Source: Acanthamoeba lenticulata (Eukaryota > Discosea > Longamoebia > Acanthamoebidae). Taken from it: DNA of 51,805 nucleotides. Each line of letters opens with the position of its first letter. Position 1 is the first letter of the stretch. The stretch lies in NCBI GenBank assembly GCA_002179805.1, contig NAVB01001059.1, positions 1-51,805 of the forward strand, given 5' to 3'. A program made the position numbers and the translations under genes. The notes below the pieces were generated by a model. That model was not told where the DNA came from and ran no database searches. It worked only from the letters and a program-made list of their open reading frames with translations. Below, one piece after another: positions 31,082 to 41,906 of this stretch.

Positions 31082-33531
31082 ATGGCGCTGACATGTCAGG
31101 CTCTGCGCACCCTGGAAGACCAACTCCTCCACGAGGAGCAACGGCTGTCGTTCTCTGCTGATCAAGTGTGCCGAATGCTACTTTCGCCCTTGCCCGAGGT
31201 GGCACAACAAGAAAGGCGCGAAATCACGCTGTTGCAGTTGGCCCTTGTGCGCCGCTGCGTGGAGGCAGAGCCACCACGGCAGGTACATGTTTTGTACGCT
31301 ACATAAGTACAACTTCACCGAACTTAGGTCTCCGCTGCCCAGGGCGTGAGCCAGCGCGATGTGCTGGCCGCGGTGCGCAAGCAGCTTTGGAGCGGTGCCG
31401 GCGTAGGGGCCCTGGTAGGTCTTCCCTATCGGTCGCCACGTTTAACCGCAACGTTGTTAAGAGGTGGGGCATGGAGAGATGGTGCATCTCGACACGGAGG
31501 ACAGATGGGTAAGCTTGGCGACGCGGCGAGCACTACAGGCCCTGTTCTTGCGGTCATCGCCCGACGTTCTTGGCCTTTCTCAGACCGTGTATAGCGAAAC
31601 CCTATGCACGCATGTCCGGCGTCTGGTGTCATCAATCACGAGCCAACAGCCGCCGAGCGCTTGCAAGACCGTTCTCCACTTGATCGCCGAGATGTTGCAA
31701 GCCTGGCGTCGGCAGTACGAGCACGAGCGCGACCAGTCAGGCCCGGAAGGTCACGGGCCTGGCCTTGAGCTATTGGTTTCTTTCGTGGATTCGCTGGACG
31801 TGATTGTTCCTGGTGTGGTGCCCCGACCGGTATTAGCCTCAGCCCAGTTATTGCTACTGTGCTTACCGTAAGCCACTCATTCCCGAGCTCGTGCGCACAC
31901 AGGCGGCTGACCTGGACGCTCTGTGCAAGTGCCTCATCGAGTCTCTGAAGAGCGCGAGGGCGCTTCTTGTTGACGGCTCTGATCCTGACTCACGAGTCTC
32001 TTCCATCAACGTGGCCGCCCGCATCCTCCACCACTGTCCCAAGGTCACCTTTCATGCTCATCGCATGTGTACCTTCCGTGCCTTGGGTTCTTCCCTGTGC
32101 TTATTCTCCGCTGCAGATCGAGTCCGCACTAGGAATGCAACTGGCTACAGAGCCTGCTGGTGGTCTACGGTTCGGTTCATCGCTACTACGGCTGCTTGGC
32201 CACCTCTTCGTTGATGAGACTCTGTCATCATCGTCATCATCGCAACTTGTACCTTCTCCTACATGTCTGCTCTTTGGAGGTCAACAAAGCGCGAAACTTC
32301 TGACAATGAAACATCGTTTTGGCAGATCTTATCGTCTTTGGCGGTGCTGGGCTTATTGTTGCCCTTTGAACGCCAGAAGACTCGCGATCTTGTGATTAAT
32401 GCACGCGACAGTCCGGAAACGTCAGCGCTCGCTTCAATCCGGGCACGGCTGGCGAGGGCCGGACTGGAGGACCTGCCTCTCCTGCCGGCTTCACACTCGA
32501 CTTTCATCGCAGACGAGATCACCGAAGAGCAGTTGATGGTTCTTCGCCGCCGGCTGGTGCTCCTCGCCACGCGCGTGGCCGTTGCTTGTGCCCGAAACTT
32601 CTCAGCAGCGCTTGAAGACCAGCACGATGCGGTGGATGATGAGGCCGAGCCAGATCACGAGAGCGACCCGGTGAAGGGGACAAGGAAGCGGAAAACCTTC
32701 GACGCAGAGCAGTGCGAGGCCTTGGGAACTGAACGACGATCGAAACAGCCACGAAAGGAACCTACAGCGTACCGGCTTGATTGCGACGACAAGTCCGTCC
32801 CAGAAGCGCTGGACATCTTTCTTCGGCAACACCAAGGTAACGAGCTGCTGCAGCGCTTGTGACCGAGCCTGACGTGTAGGCGCGTATGTATGCTGGCGCA
32901 GGAGTGCTGCTTGAAGTGCTCAAGGGCGACCTGTCTTCCGCCTTCTTCGACCTGATGTCAGCCCAAGATGACGCCATGATCGAGGCCATGCACCACCTGC
33001 TGGCCGTACACCAACAAATGTCACAGCGCCCTTTGTACGTCATAGGCCTCCTTCATCTTGCCTCCTCTTCTGACCCTGCATGCGTTCATGAAAAGACTGC
33101 AAGCGTGGCTGTGCAGGAACGTTGGATCGGAGGCGTTGGACGCACTTTTAGTCCAGCTTTCACCCCACATCATGTTCATAGGCTTTCTACAGACAACTGG
33201 CTTCGACGTCACGCTTCTGCTTGACCTGCTCATTGGGAACGAAACAGGGTTCCTCGCTTACCTCGTGGATTACCTACACGAGTTCAACGCTGACCGCGGA
33301 GCGCTTGCCGCGGCTTGCCAGCACCTCACTCAAGCTCAACATGCTGCTGGGACCGACACTGACCGTGCTGACGACAGCGAACTTGAAGGGGAAGAGTTGC
33401 AAGAAGCGGTGTGGGACGTACTACGCAGCCTCCAGAGCACTATCGACCGACTCGAACAGAGAAAGCTGTTTCCCTATCGCGCCGGGCCTCTCCTTGCTCT
33501 TCTCCACACCGCGGTGTTTACAAAGAAATAG
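31082..33531 (+). CDS. LINS1: Lines (LINS1) homologue
   Basis: A multi-exon helical protein, start ATG 31082 (MALTCQALRTLEDQLLHEEQ), stop TAG 33529-33531. The body is alpha-helical and repeat-like (VSLATRRALQALFLRSS, VLHLIAEMLQAWRRQYEHE, ADLDALCKCLIESLK). The C-terminal segment HIMFIGFLQTTGFDVTLLLD followed by LLIGNETGFLAYLVDYLHEF matches the conserved end of the Lines family (FD..VLLDLLIS.ET.FLEY). A charged, probably disordered insert with KRKTF and RRSKQPRKE lies at 32610-32760. Lines was found in Drosophila patterning; its biochemical role is unclear. The exon at 31471-31815 probably ends at CCG|GTATTA. The 32040-32330 joins are approximate. Confidence 0.68.
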
Positions 33532-33876
33532 TTCTGGCAATCGTTTCCTTTCCTTCTTCCAAGCACAACACTGTGTTGGATGGACCTGACAAACAAGATT
33601 GCGGCCTTACAAGCCCTAGCAAAAGGATCTTCAAGATGGTGATGTCTCCCTCCTTGCTCCTGAACGAAAGAGTGACGGAGGCAACAGTCTTCTCTCCATG
33701 ATGCTGGTCTCTCCAGCAAGACCACTGACGGAATTCCACCTCCACCTGCCACCATTAACCACCCACGGTATGGTCGCGAAAATCAACAAAACTCGCACAC
33801 ATGACCGAGAAATTTCGAAAGCCCCAACAGCGTCCCTGTGGCAACGCCTCCGCCATACAAACAAACAAACCTGTGG
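33532..33876. other. Intergenic spacer, Lines to LYR/transglutaminase-like gene
   Basis: 345 bases holding the Lines 3' UTR and the next promoter. Two overlapping open frames (33631-34113 on the minus strand; 33801-34031 on the plus strand) look like chance. No RNA gene or TATA box is seen. Confidence 0.5.
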
Positions 33877-35880
33877 ATGAAGCGGACCACCCTGCTGCGA
33901 ACGAAGGCAAACGGGTCTGCCTCGTGGTCGTCTGGGGTGAGCCAGGCCCTCTTCTCTCGGCCGTATGGATGTGGTCAAAGATGCTGTCCTTATGTAACGA
34001 TGGGAGGCAACACTGCCGAAAGGCGTGGTGACGATAAGGGCAAGATGCATGCCGAGGTGGAGCAAAGAGTAAGGCGCAAGTTGGTGCGCTCCTTGTACTC
34101 GGCGCTGCTTCATCTAACGCACGATTTCGACAAGAACGTCCACCCAAGGAAACAGCCCTGGCTCGAAATAGACTCCCTCCTCTGTACGTTACTCCCTGTG
34201 ATTGCGTGCTTTTAAGAATGCATGATCAAGATCGGCCTGGCCGCTTCTCATCTGCAAGTGCACACATACGATGCACTAGCTGCCTTCGGTGCTGTGCCCA
34301 CTGAGTTTGGAATGATGCGCAGCACTCGCGACGTGTTCTCCGCAAAGAAGGGCGAGAACAACCCGGAGGCACGTGCCTCCCATCGCTTATCCTCGAGAGT
34401 TTGTGCTGCTCACGACTGCACGTGCACTGCTGCGCTCTCGGCTCTTTTTGCAGGAGGTCGAGCGGCTCATCAACGAGGGCTTTGCCGTGCTCAAGCAGCT
34501 GTCAACGTCCTACAGCGACATCATCCCATGGGCCTCGCTCTTTCAAAACAAAATGAATCGGGAACTCATCGATCGCGACGTACGTTGCTTGCCTCGTCTC
34601 TCTGCCGCAATCCATGCCGGTCTAACGTGAAGTGAGCAACACAGGTGATGGTCGAAGATGGTGCTGTGACGGTGGCCCGCCTGGCCGGACGCAATGTGCA
34701 GTTCGATCAAGTCCGGGCCGAGCTCGACAAGATTGCAGGCCTGGTTCGCGACAAGCTCGACGCACAGCCGCAGCCGCTCCTGCGCCCAACATGGCCCCAA
34801 CACAGCACGGTGCGTGCGATCAAGAAAGGAGAGAAGGCGGAAGAGGAGGAGGTGGAAGAAAGCGAGGACAAGTGGACGCTCAACCCGTGGGAAGAGCAGG
34901 CCTTTGGCAAGTCTGAAGAGACCGATCCCTCGGCGCCCGGCCGCGAGGAGGCCTGGCGGCTCGATCCATTCCAGGTGAAGCTGCCCAGCGAGTGCATGTA
35001 CGGCGAGCGGAAAACCCCCGCCGTGATATCCCAAGCAGGACAGGGCGACGAAGGCCGCTCGATTCCGGCTGTGCTCGACGCCCTCAACAAGACGCTCTAC
35101 GATGAGCTCGGCTTCTACGGCGTACCGGGCGATCAGTGGGGCCAAGCCGAGAGCAACTTCATCGATGCGGTACGGCGTCTCTTCGAAGAGTATACTTGCG
35201 GCCGCTGAGCTGTGAGCGTGGAACCACGCAGGTGCTACGACTCAAGGGCGGCATCCCGCTCAGCCTGAGCGTCGTTTACATGAGCGTGGCGCGGCGCTTG
35301 GGTGTCTGTCTCAATGGCCTCAACGTGCCAGCGCACTTCCTTCTCTACTCTGCTGGTACGTGCTGCCACCTGATGGTCATCTATCACCAGTGCCTTGCTT
35401 ACAACCTTTTGGGACGGTGGTGCGGCGATGAGCAGAGGCCGACAGCTACATCGACGCCTACAACGACGGGAAGCGCATGTCACCGCATGAGGCCACAGAG
35501 TTTGTGAGCGTTCTCCTCCGCCACAAGTACGTTGTGTTGTGCCCTCTGCTCACATGTTCTTAGCGTCACGCTCATGTTCACTAAACCACACACGTACGCA
35601 CAGCTCGGCGTCTGGTCCGATGCTCCAGAAGACGCCGCAGCTCCGATTCACAAGGAACGACCTCGATGCGTTGCAGCGAGTCAACACCTTTGGTACGAAA
35701 TCGAACTCGTCCCTTTCCTCTCTTCAACTGCCGCCAGGGCTCACCTGTGGGCGCGTGATCTCAGGCATCAGTTCGCGGATGGTGCGGAACCTGTACGCCG
35801 CAAGCGTCAACGACTATGGGCTCGGATCCGAAGAGGCGCAGCGTTGGCTGCGCCAAATGGCCATTCTTCAAAACTGGTGA
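33877..35880 (+). CDS. LYR-like domain fused to SirB1/transglutaminase-like domain
   Basis: The proposed start is ATG 33877; 34045 is an alternative. From 33877 the frame runs straight into the domain and encodes a basic, Ser/Arg-rich leader (MKRTTLLRTKANGSASWSSG...) that looks like a mitochondrial targeting peptide. Next comes an LYR-like helix (RSLYSALLHLTHDFDKN, with Ser for the Arg of LYR), then STRDVFSAKKGENN and EVERLINEGFAVLKQL, which fit the rest of an LYR fold. An acidic linker follows (34830-34900). The second domain has LYDELGFYGVPGDQWGQAES, NFIDAVLRLKGGIPLSLSVV, YMSVARRLGVCLNGLNVPAHFLL and a late Arg/Tyr-rich end; this is the SirB1/FBXO21-type transglutaminase-like core. Exon ends after FIDA, YSA, RHK and TFG join cleanly. 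The stop is TGA 35878-35880. The catalytic Cys and His are not proven. Confidence 0.62.
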
Positions 35881-36073
35881 CCACGCACGCCGCGCCACAC
35901 GCTCTGTGCTGCCTTCTCCTGCTTTGCTTATTGTACAGCCAATTATTTCTGAAACTGTTTCATTTTTTCGTTCTTTTTTCTGGCGGAGTGCAAGTGTTCC
36001 GTTTTCTTGTTTGTTGATCGGTTTGGTCTCATCGTTCCATCAATCTATACACGCAAGTCATCAACAAATACAA

Positions 36074-37252
36074 ATGGACGCCCTGAAGGAGAAGGAGGCC
36101 CTCGTGCAGAGCCTGCAGGCCCAATTGAAGGAGAAGGAGGCGTACATTGCTCAACTGCAGCAGGCCATCACAGCGGCTGGCGGGCAGGTGCCCAGTACGG
36201 CTGCCACCGCCGCCACCGCCAAGCTCTCAAAGAACCAAAAGAAGAAGCTGAAGAAGCAGCAGGCTGAAGTGGTCAAGGCCGCTCCGGAGGTCGTACCGCT
36301 CAAGGAGCAGCCTGCCCCCGCGAAGGAAGAGGTTCCCACAGTAGCCCCTGCTACTACGCCCGAGAGTGCCAAGAACAAGCGAAAGCGTGGCGCCGCCCAG
36401 AGTACGTGCCTTCCGGCTTCATCTTGCTCAATCGAGATTTAATTTTGCATCATCCGTTTTGATTTAATTGTGATTTTCTCCGGACAACAACAGGCACGGA
36501 CGCCGCCAAGTCGCCGGCCACAGCTGCGAAGACCGCGCCCGCGACGCCCACCAAAGCTGCCGCGGAGAAGCAAACGCCCAAGAAGCAGGAGACGCCCAAG
36601 GAGTCCCCCAAGAAGAAGGAAGCGACGCCGAAGAAGCAGGAGACACCCAAGAAGGCAGAGGCGGAGAAAAAGGAAACGCCAAAGGAGGCACCCAAGAAGC
36701 CGGCCAGGTAAGATGCTTCTCTTCCAGGTGAGGCTGGTCGTTCTCTGTTTACCTCCCTTGTTTTTTTTTAGCAGCGTGCAGGTGCTCAAGGGCGGCCTCA
36801 AGGTTGAGGACACCCTGGTTGGTACCGGCAAGGTGGCCACATCGGGCCGGCAAGTCAGCGTGCTCTACAAGGGCTACCTCACCAACGGCAAGTCGTTCGA
36901 CTCCTCCCTCAAGAAGCCCTTCAGCTTCCGCCTCGGTACGGAATGCGGCCACTTCAGCATGACACAGACACGATCTGGTCGCTCTTGGTCTGATCACAAT
37001 CCACTTCAGGTGTTGGCGAAGTCATCAAGGGCTGGGATGTGGGTGTGGCCGGCATGAAGGTGGGCGGCAAGAGGAAACTTGTCATCCCTCCCGCGATGGG
37101 TACGCGTGCCTCACCCTCTGCTTTGCTGCGATATCAGGACTCACTAACACCATCCTTTTTTGACACAAACAGGCTACGGCAGGCAGTCCATGCCGGGCAT
37201 TCCTGGCAACAGCACTTTGCTCTTCGAGGTCCAACTCGTCGGTGTCCAGTAG
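36074..37252 (+). CDS. FKBP-type peptidyl-prolyl isomerase with coiled-coil and Lys-rich N-terminus
   Basis: Exons 36074-36401, 36494-36707, 36772-36935, 37010-37099 and 37173-37252 sum to 876 bases, 291 residues. The N-terminus is a short coiled coil ([20 protein letters not shown]). A Lys/Ala/Pro/Thr-rich stretch of about 120 residues follows, with repeats of TPKKQETPK and KNKRKRG, probably nuclear-targeting. The C-terminal FKBP domain shows [46 protein letters not shown] and [11 protein letters not shown]. The Tyr, Phe, Asp, Ile and Trp typical of the FK506 pocket are present. The layout resembles nuclear FKBPs such as yeast Fpr3/Fpr4. Convergent with the 5-phosphatase, 173 bases between stops. 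Confidence 0.93.
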
Positions 37253-37410
37253 GCGTAAGAGAGTAAATAAGGAAATGCACACTCTTTGTTTGTGGACACT
37301 TGGCCAAGTCGTGGGTTGTCTTCGTTTCTGGGCACAGGGAACACCTCGTGTGGGAAAGGACCTTGGACGCTCGCCCCCAGGGTGAAATAGAAGACCAAGA
37401 CAAGGAGAAG

Positions 37411-37416
37411 AATAAA
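37411..37416 (+). terminator. Possible poly(A) signal of the FKBP gene
   Basis: AATAAA lies 158 bases past the FKBP stop and only 9 bases before the opposing 5-phosphatase stop, so the two 3' ends may overlap. Confidence 0.35.
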
Positions 37417-37425
37417 ATTTTGCGA

Positions 37426-40400
37426 TCACGAGGGAGGCACGCTTTGCGCGTCCTCTACAGGGGCGGCGGGTGACTCCACCATCTCGCTTATGTGAAATGA
37501 TGACTTGGGTTGGCGGCCGGGACCTGCGCTTAGCCCCATCTCTGGCGCGGGAGACGACGACGGCGGCGACGGGAAGGGCTGGAGCGAGGGCGACACCGAG
37601 CCGACGGCTTGTGTAGTGCCGGTCGTCGTCGAGATGGGGATCGACGCTGAGGCGCCACCACGCGGGCTGACGTCGACCATCGGCGCTGACGGCGCTGGCC
37701 CGGAGGAAGGAGAGGGCAGCCGTAGAGACGAGACCTGCATGCCGTCGATGACGACGTGGATCTTGCCGCTCACCACGCCCTGCGCCTTGCCCTCGTACAT
37801 GAGAGGCAGCGCGAACGGCACGGGCCGATCCCCGCAGGCCTCGCGCAGGGGAATCACCACTTGGCCTGCCCACGCCCATCGTCAGCCAGACTGAACGCCT
37901 CACTGTGGAGAAGGAGGGCGAACCCATGTCATCGTAGGAACTGCTCCAGAAGGACTCGTCGCGGGCCACGAGTGTGAGGTATTGCAGGCTGAGCCACTCC
38001 TTGTCGTGAATGAAGGGCCGTAGCCGCGGCACCTCCGCGTCTCGCCAGACTGGGTTGCGCGTCTGCACCGTTTCCCAAAGCCCACAAGTGTAGACGTCAT
38101 CATCGTGAGCGGCGTCAGAGGGCCTCAGGGCGAGACGAGCAGCGGAACGGGGGGGGGGGACGCACGTAGCCGACAGTGGGCGTGCGCTTGAGGCCGTCCA
38201 GACACGGGCTCCAGAAGCAGATGTAGGGCGCGATCGGCACCTCTTCCTCCTACCGGCGTGGGCGTGTGAGCAAGGACCGATCACGCGTGGGCGCGGGCGG
38301 GGGGGGGGAAGGACCCGCAGATAGGCGGCCGGGCCCGCAAACTGGTCCCGGGCGACGAGGCCCTCCTCCCCTTCGTCCGTCTCCTGCTCTTGCTGCGCCT
38401 CCCCCTCCTCCTGTTGCTCCTCCTGTTGTTCTTCTTGCTCCCCATCTTGCTGCAGCTTCTGCTGTTGGTCTTCCTGTTCGCCGGCTTCAGCCTCGTCGGC
38501 CGCGCCGCCCTCCTCCTGCCGTCGCTCGCTCTCGTCCTTCCACTGCTCGGGGAGCGGCTGCGGGACGACTTCGTCTTCATCCGTGCTGGTCGGCGCCGTG
38601 CCGGACGTGGTCCCCGCGGGGGCCGCCGGCGTTGTAGTGGTCGAGCTCGTCGCGGACGCCGGCGGAGCCCCGGGCTTGCCCCAGAAGGAGGTGATCCAGC
38701 TGCCCACCTGGCCCAGCATTCCGCCGTCGGCTGCGGTTCCGACCTGCTGTTGCTGTTGCTGCTTGCCCTGGCGTCGCGTCCGAGGGTCAGACCGATGCTG
38801 GCTCCAGCGCCGCAAACCCTCAGCCCCAAGGCCCAAGGGCGCTTGAGTGAGGCTGTACCTGTTCGACCATCCGCTGGATACGCTTCTTGCGCTCGTCGTC
38901 GATGCGCTTCCGCTCGTCCTCGATGCGCTTGACCTCAAACTTGTGGATCAGCCCCTGTCGTCGTGTCGTCGTCGTTGTTTGTGTTGTGTTCCCGCGTCGC
39001 CCCGCTCGCGCGTTAGAGCGGACCTCTTTCTTTCTTTATTATCTACTATTTATTGATTTATCTCTATTTATCCATTTATTTGTCTATTTCTACGGACCTT
39101 GGCCCAGAGCTCGGTTATGACGATGGTGTACTTGCGCGGGAGCTCGCGTCGGATGGGCTGCGTCGGGATGAAGCGGAGCGTATCGACCTCGAACGTGGCG
39201 TACACCGGCGAGTGGTCACTGGTGGTCCGGTGAGTGCACATTCGTTGTTGTCGTCGAGACGGGAGACAGCTCGCGAGCGAGGAAGGGGAGGGCGAGAGGG
39301 AGGGACCTCGTGGTGATCTCGTCGCAGCAGCCGTAGGCCGTGAGCTTGGCCGTCTGGCCCGGGAGCGACTTCCACAGCACTCTGCGTGCGCCGCGGCGGG
39401 TCAGCCTTTGACAGCGGCAACAACGACGACACGGATGATCACAAGGAGGAGGATCACCTGTCGGTCCACGAGGGCGTGCGCATCTTCTCCGTGCTGTAGG
39501 TGCGGTCGCCCCGATTATATCTGCAGATCATCCGCCGGATTCAGCTGACCGGCCCCCAGCCAGGCACACACGCGAGAGGGGCCCTCGAATTTGGGGACGA
39601 TGCTGCTATTGCTGGTGGTGGCGCGCGTACCGGTAGGTGGGCCGGAAGTTGAGGTCGCCCTCGCGGAAGCCCACGAAGCAGTTGCCCCGGGCCTGCTGGT
39701 TGAGCAGCTGGTCGTGCTTCTTGAGCGCGGCCCAGTCCTCTTTCTCGATCAGCTCCAGCACCTTGTCCCTGTGCAGCAAGATGACAACGTTGGTGAAGAT
39801 GAGGTTGATGACGATGATGATGACGATGATGATGAGATGGTCAAAAAAAGGCGTGTCGTGTACCGGGGAAGGGCGATGCGGTAGTTGATGTCGCCGCTCC
39901 AGAAGATGTGGTCGAATCGGCGGGTCAGATCGCATGGAATCTCCTGCGTTCCGAGCTGGAGGCCGTGCGCGACGGCCTGCACGTGCGCGTTCCTCGTGGC
40001 CCAGGCCGGCTCGTGCGGCGCCAAGTGGCACGCGATCTTTGCGCCAGCCCCCCCCCACGTACACGTCAGCACAGAGAAAGCGAGAGACCGAGCGAGACAT
40101 TCAATGGCGGCAGAGACGAGCGCGTACGAAGCAGAAGCTGGTTTGGTTAAACTGGAAGCTGATGCCCAGCGCGCCCTTGTCGCCAACAATGCCGCCCACG
40201 CCCGTCGTGTACATGTTGCCCTGTTGTGAGCGCGTGTGGATGCGCGACGTGAGAACAACAAGAAGCACGAGGCTGGAACAAGAGGGCTCGACGTCGTGCC
40301 TGCAGGTTGGACAGGTTGGGCACGTGTTCGCTCCGCACGAACAGGACGTAGCGCATCTGCCACAGGCTGTGTGGCATGCGGCCATGCAGGCGGTCACGCG

Positions 40401-41657
40401 TGAGTCGTGAGCAAGGAATGTATCCCGGTCAATAAAAAAGAGGAAAACCAAACCTGCGCTGGGCATAGCGCACGTAGCCGGGGCCCAGCAGCTTCTGGAG
40501 CCCGCCGAAGAGCACCTCTTGCTCCTCTGCGGTCGTCACCATCACCATCGTCATCACCAAGTCAGCGCCACATATGCGCAGACGTGCAGAAGAGGGCGCG
40601 CGCGTACGGGTGTCCCACATGTAGGAGAGCATCTGCGTCTGCGGGATCCGGGCGCCTGACGTCCAGCCCGACTCCTAAAGAGGAACAAGGAGAGGAAGAG
40701 GAAGGTAAGTTGGGCGCAGCCGAGGATGACGTGCTGGACTGGGCTGGGTTGTTGGCGGGGCCCTGCACCTGGAAGCTGATGAAGTAGAGGTCGTGCTTGT
40801 CCTTGGGGATCCACGCCTCGAGCGAAGCCGGCGGCGGTGCCAGTCCTGCATGGGCGCAGCCACCACCAGGGTCCAGAGTTCAGCTGCAGAGGCGCGCAGA
40901 CAGGTCACGGAGAGATGGCACGCACCCATGTTCCACGTTCCGATGAAGATGGAGATCTTCTCCTTGTACAGCGTCTTCTGCTCGGGGGGAGGTCTCGTGT
41001 GAGGCGGCGAGAAGGAGAAGGAGCACGCCATAATGCAACAGAGAGACCAAGACCACACGCACCCCACCGCTGATGTCCAGCGTAGGGACGTTCAGGCACC
41101 CGCGCTTAAACATGGCGAACAGAGAAGCTTCGTAGAACTGCTGCCGCTCTGAGCAAGATGTCAATAAATGAATAAAATCTGATATGAATCATAATTGAAT
41201 TGAAATAAACAAACTCCAACATACCGGTAGCGGTGGCGAAGATGTAAGAGTGTTTACGGTGGATGGGAGCACGAGATCCAGGGGAGAGCTCAAGCTCAAC
41301 CAATGCCTTCTTCCACTCGATGTGGAGCAGTTTGGCATTCTCGCCGGCCAGCTCGAGCTTCTCTATGAGCTTGACGTCGAATCGCCGGTTCCACTTGCCC
41401 TTCTTGGTGATGGTGAGGCGGCCCAAGGCCTGATCGATCACCAAAGCGTAGGGATTGGCGATGCTCTCGCCCATGAAGTTGGGCAGACTCTTACGCTGCA
41501 CATCAAAGACCAGCTCATACTCGCCCACGTTTTCGTTTTCGGTGGTGGGAAGTTCTTCAATTGTCGATCCATCGTCATCGCTGCTCTCTCTGCCGTCTTC
41601 TTCCGTAGTCGTCGTGGGGGGTGGCACCCTGTCTGACGCGCTCTCGTCTCCCTCCAT
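37426..41657 (-). CDS. Inositol polyphosphate 5-phosphatase with N-terminal PH-like and C-terminal C2-like domains
   Basis: Start ATG 41657-41655 in ACCATGG context (MEGDESASDRV), stop TGA 37428-37426. A PH-like region comes first (41240-41540: ALGRLTITKKGKWNRRFDVK, IEWKKALVEL, HSYIFATATERQQFYEASLF). The phosphatase core has GTWNMG, YFISFQESGW, GNMYTTGVGGIVGDKGALGI, HLAPHE, FWSGDINYRI, NFRPTYR, TPSWTDRVLW and TTSDHSPVYATFEV; these are the substrate and Mg-binding motifs of the 5-phosphatase family. A Gln/Glu-rich linker (38340-38560) follows. The C2-like end has PYICFWSPCLDGLKRTPTV, NPVWRDAEVPRL, LTLVARDESFW and YEGKAQGVVSGKIHVV. It should remove the 5-phosphate from phosphoinositides at membranes. 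Introns hold C tracts. Confidence 0.9.
38149..38159 (-). repeat. Intronic C11 tract (sense strand), 5-phosphatase
   Basis: Eleven G on the plus strand, within about 6 bases of a GTGCGT donor on the sense strand. Confidence 0.85.
38299..38308 (-). repeat. Intronic C10 tract (sense strand), 5-phosphatase
   Basis: Ten G on the plus strand, about 6 bases after a GTCCTT donor on the sense strand. Confidence 0.8.
39794..39838. repeat. GAT/GAC-type microsatellite in a 5-phosphatase intron
   Basis: Imperfect GAT/GAC/GAG units in the intron between the NYRI and DKVLELI exons. Confidence 0.75.
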
Positions 41658-41906
41658 GGTCTTGCTTGCCTGTACTGTTTGTTGTTCTTCTTCTTGGTGG
41701 ACCAACGTTCGCTTTGTGCCTTTGTTGGCACGAGACAAGAAACTCAACCGAAATCGCACATGAAAGAGCGCTCCTCTTGGGGCACGAGTCCCGCCACAGA
41801 CAACAAACAAAAAAGAACACACGGAAGTCTTCCACCAAAATGCTTTGCTCTGCACGAAAAAGTTGACACTGTTTAGTTCTTCTTGGCCTGGCTTGCTCAA
41901 GCTGGA

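Noticed and set aside
33631..34113. A 160-codon minus-strand frame
   Set aside because: No domain, no splice support, and it overlaps the well-supported start of the LYR/transglutaminase-like gene.
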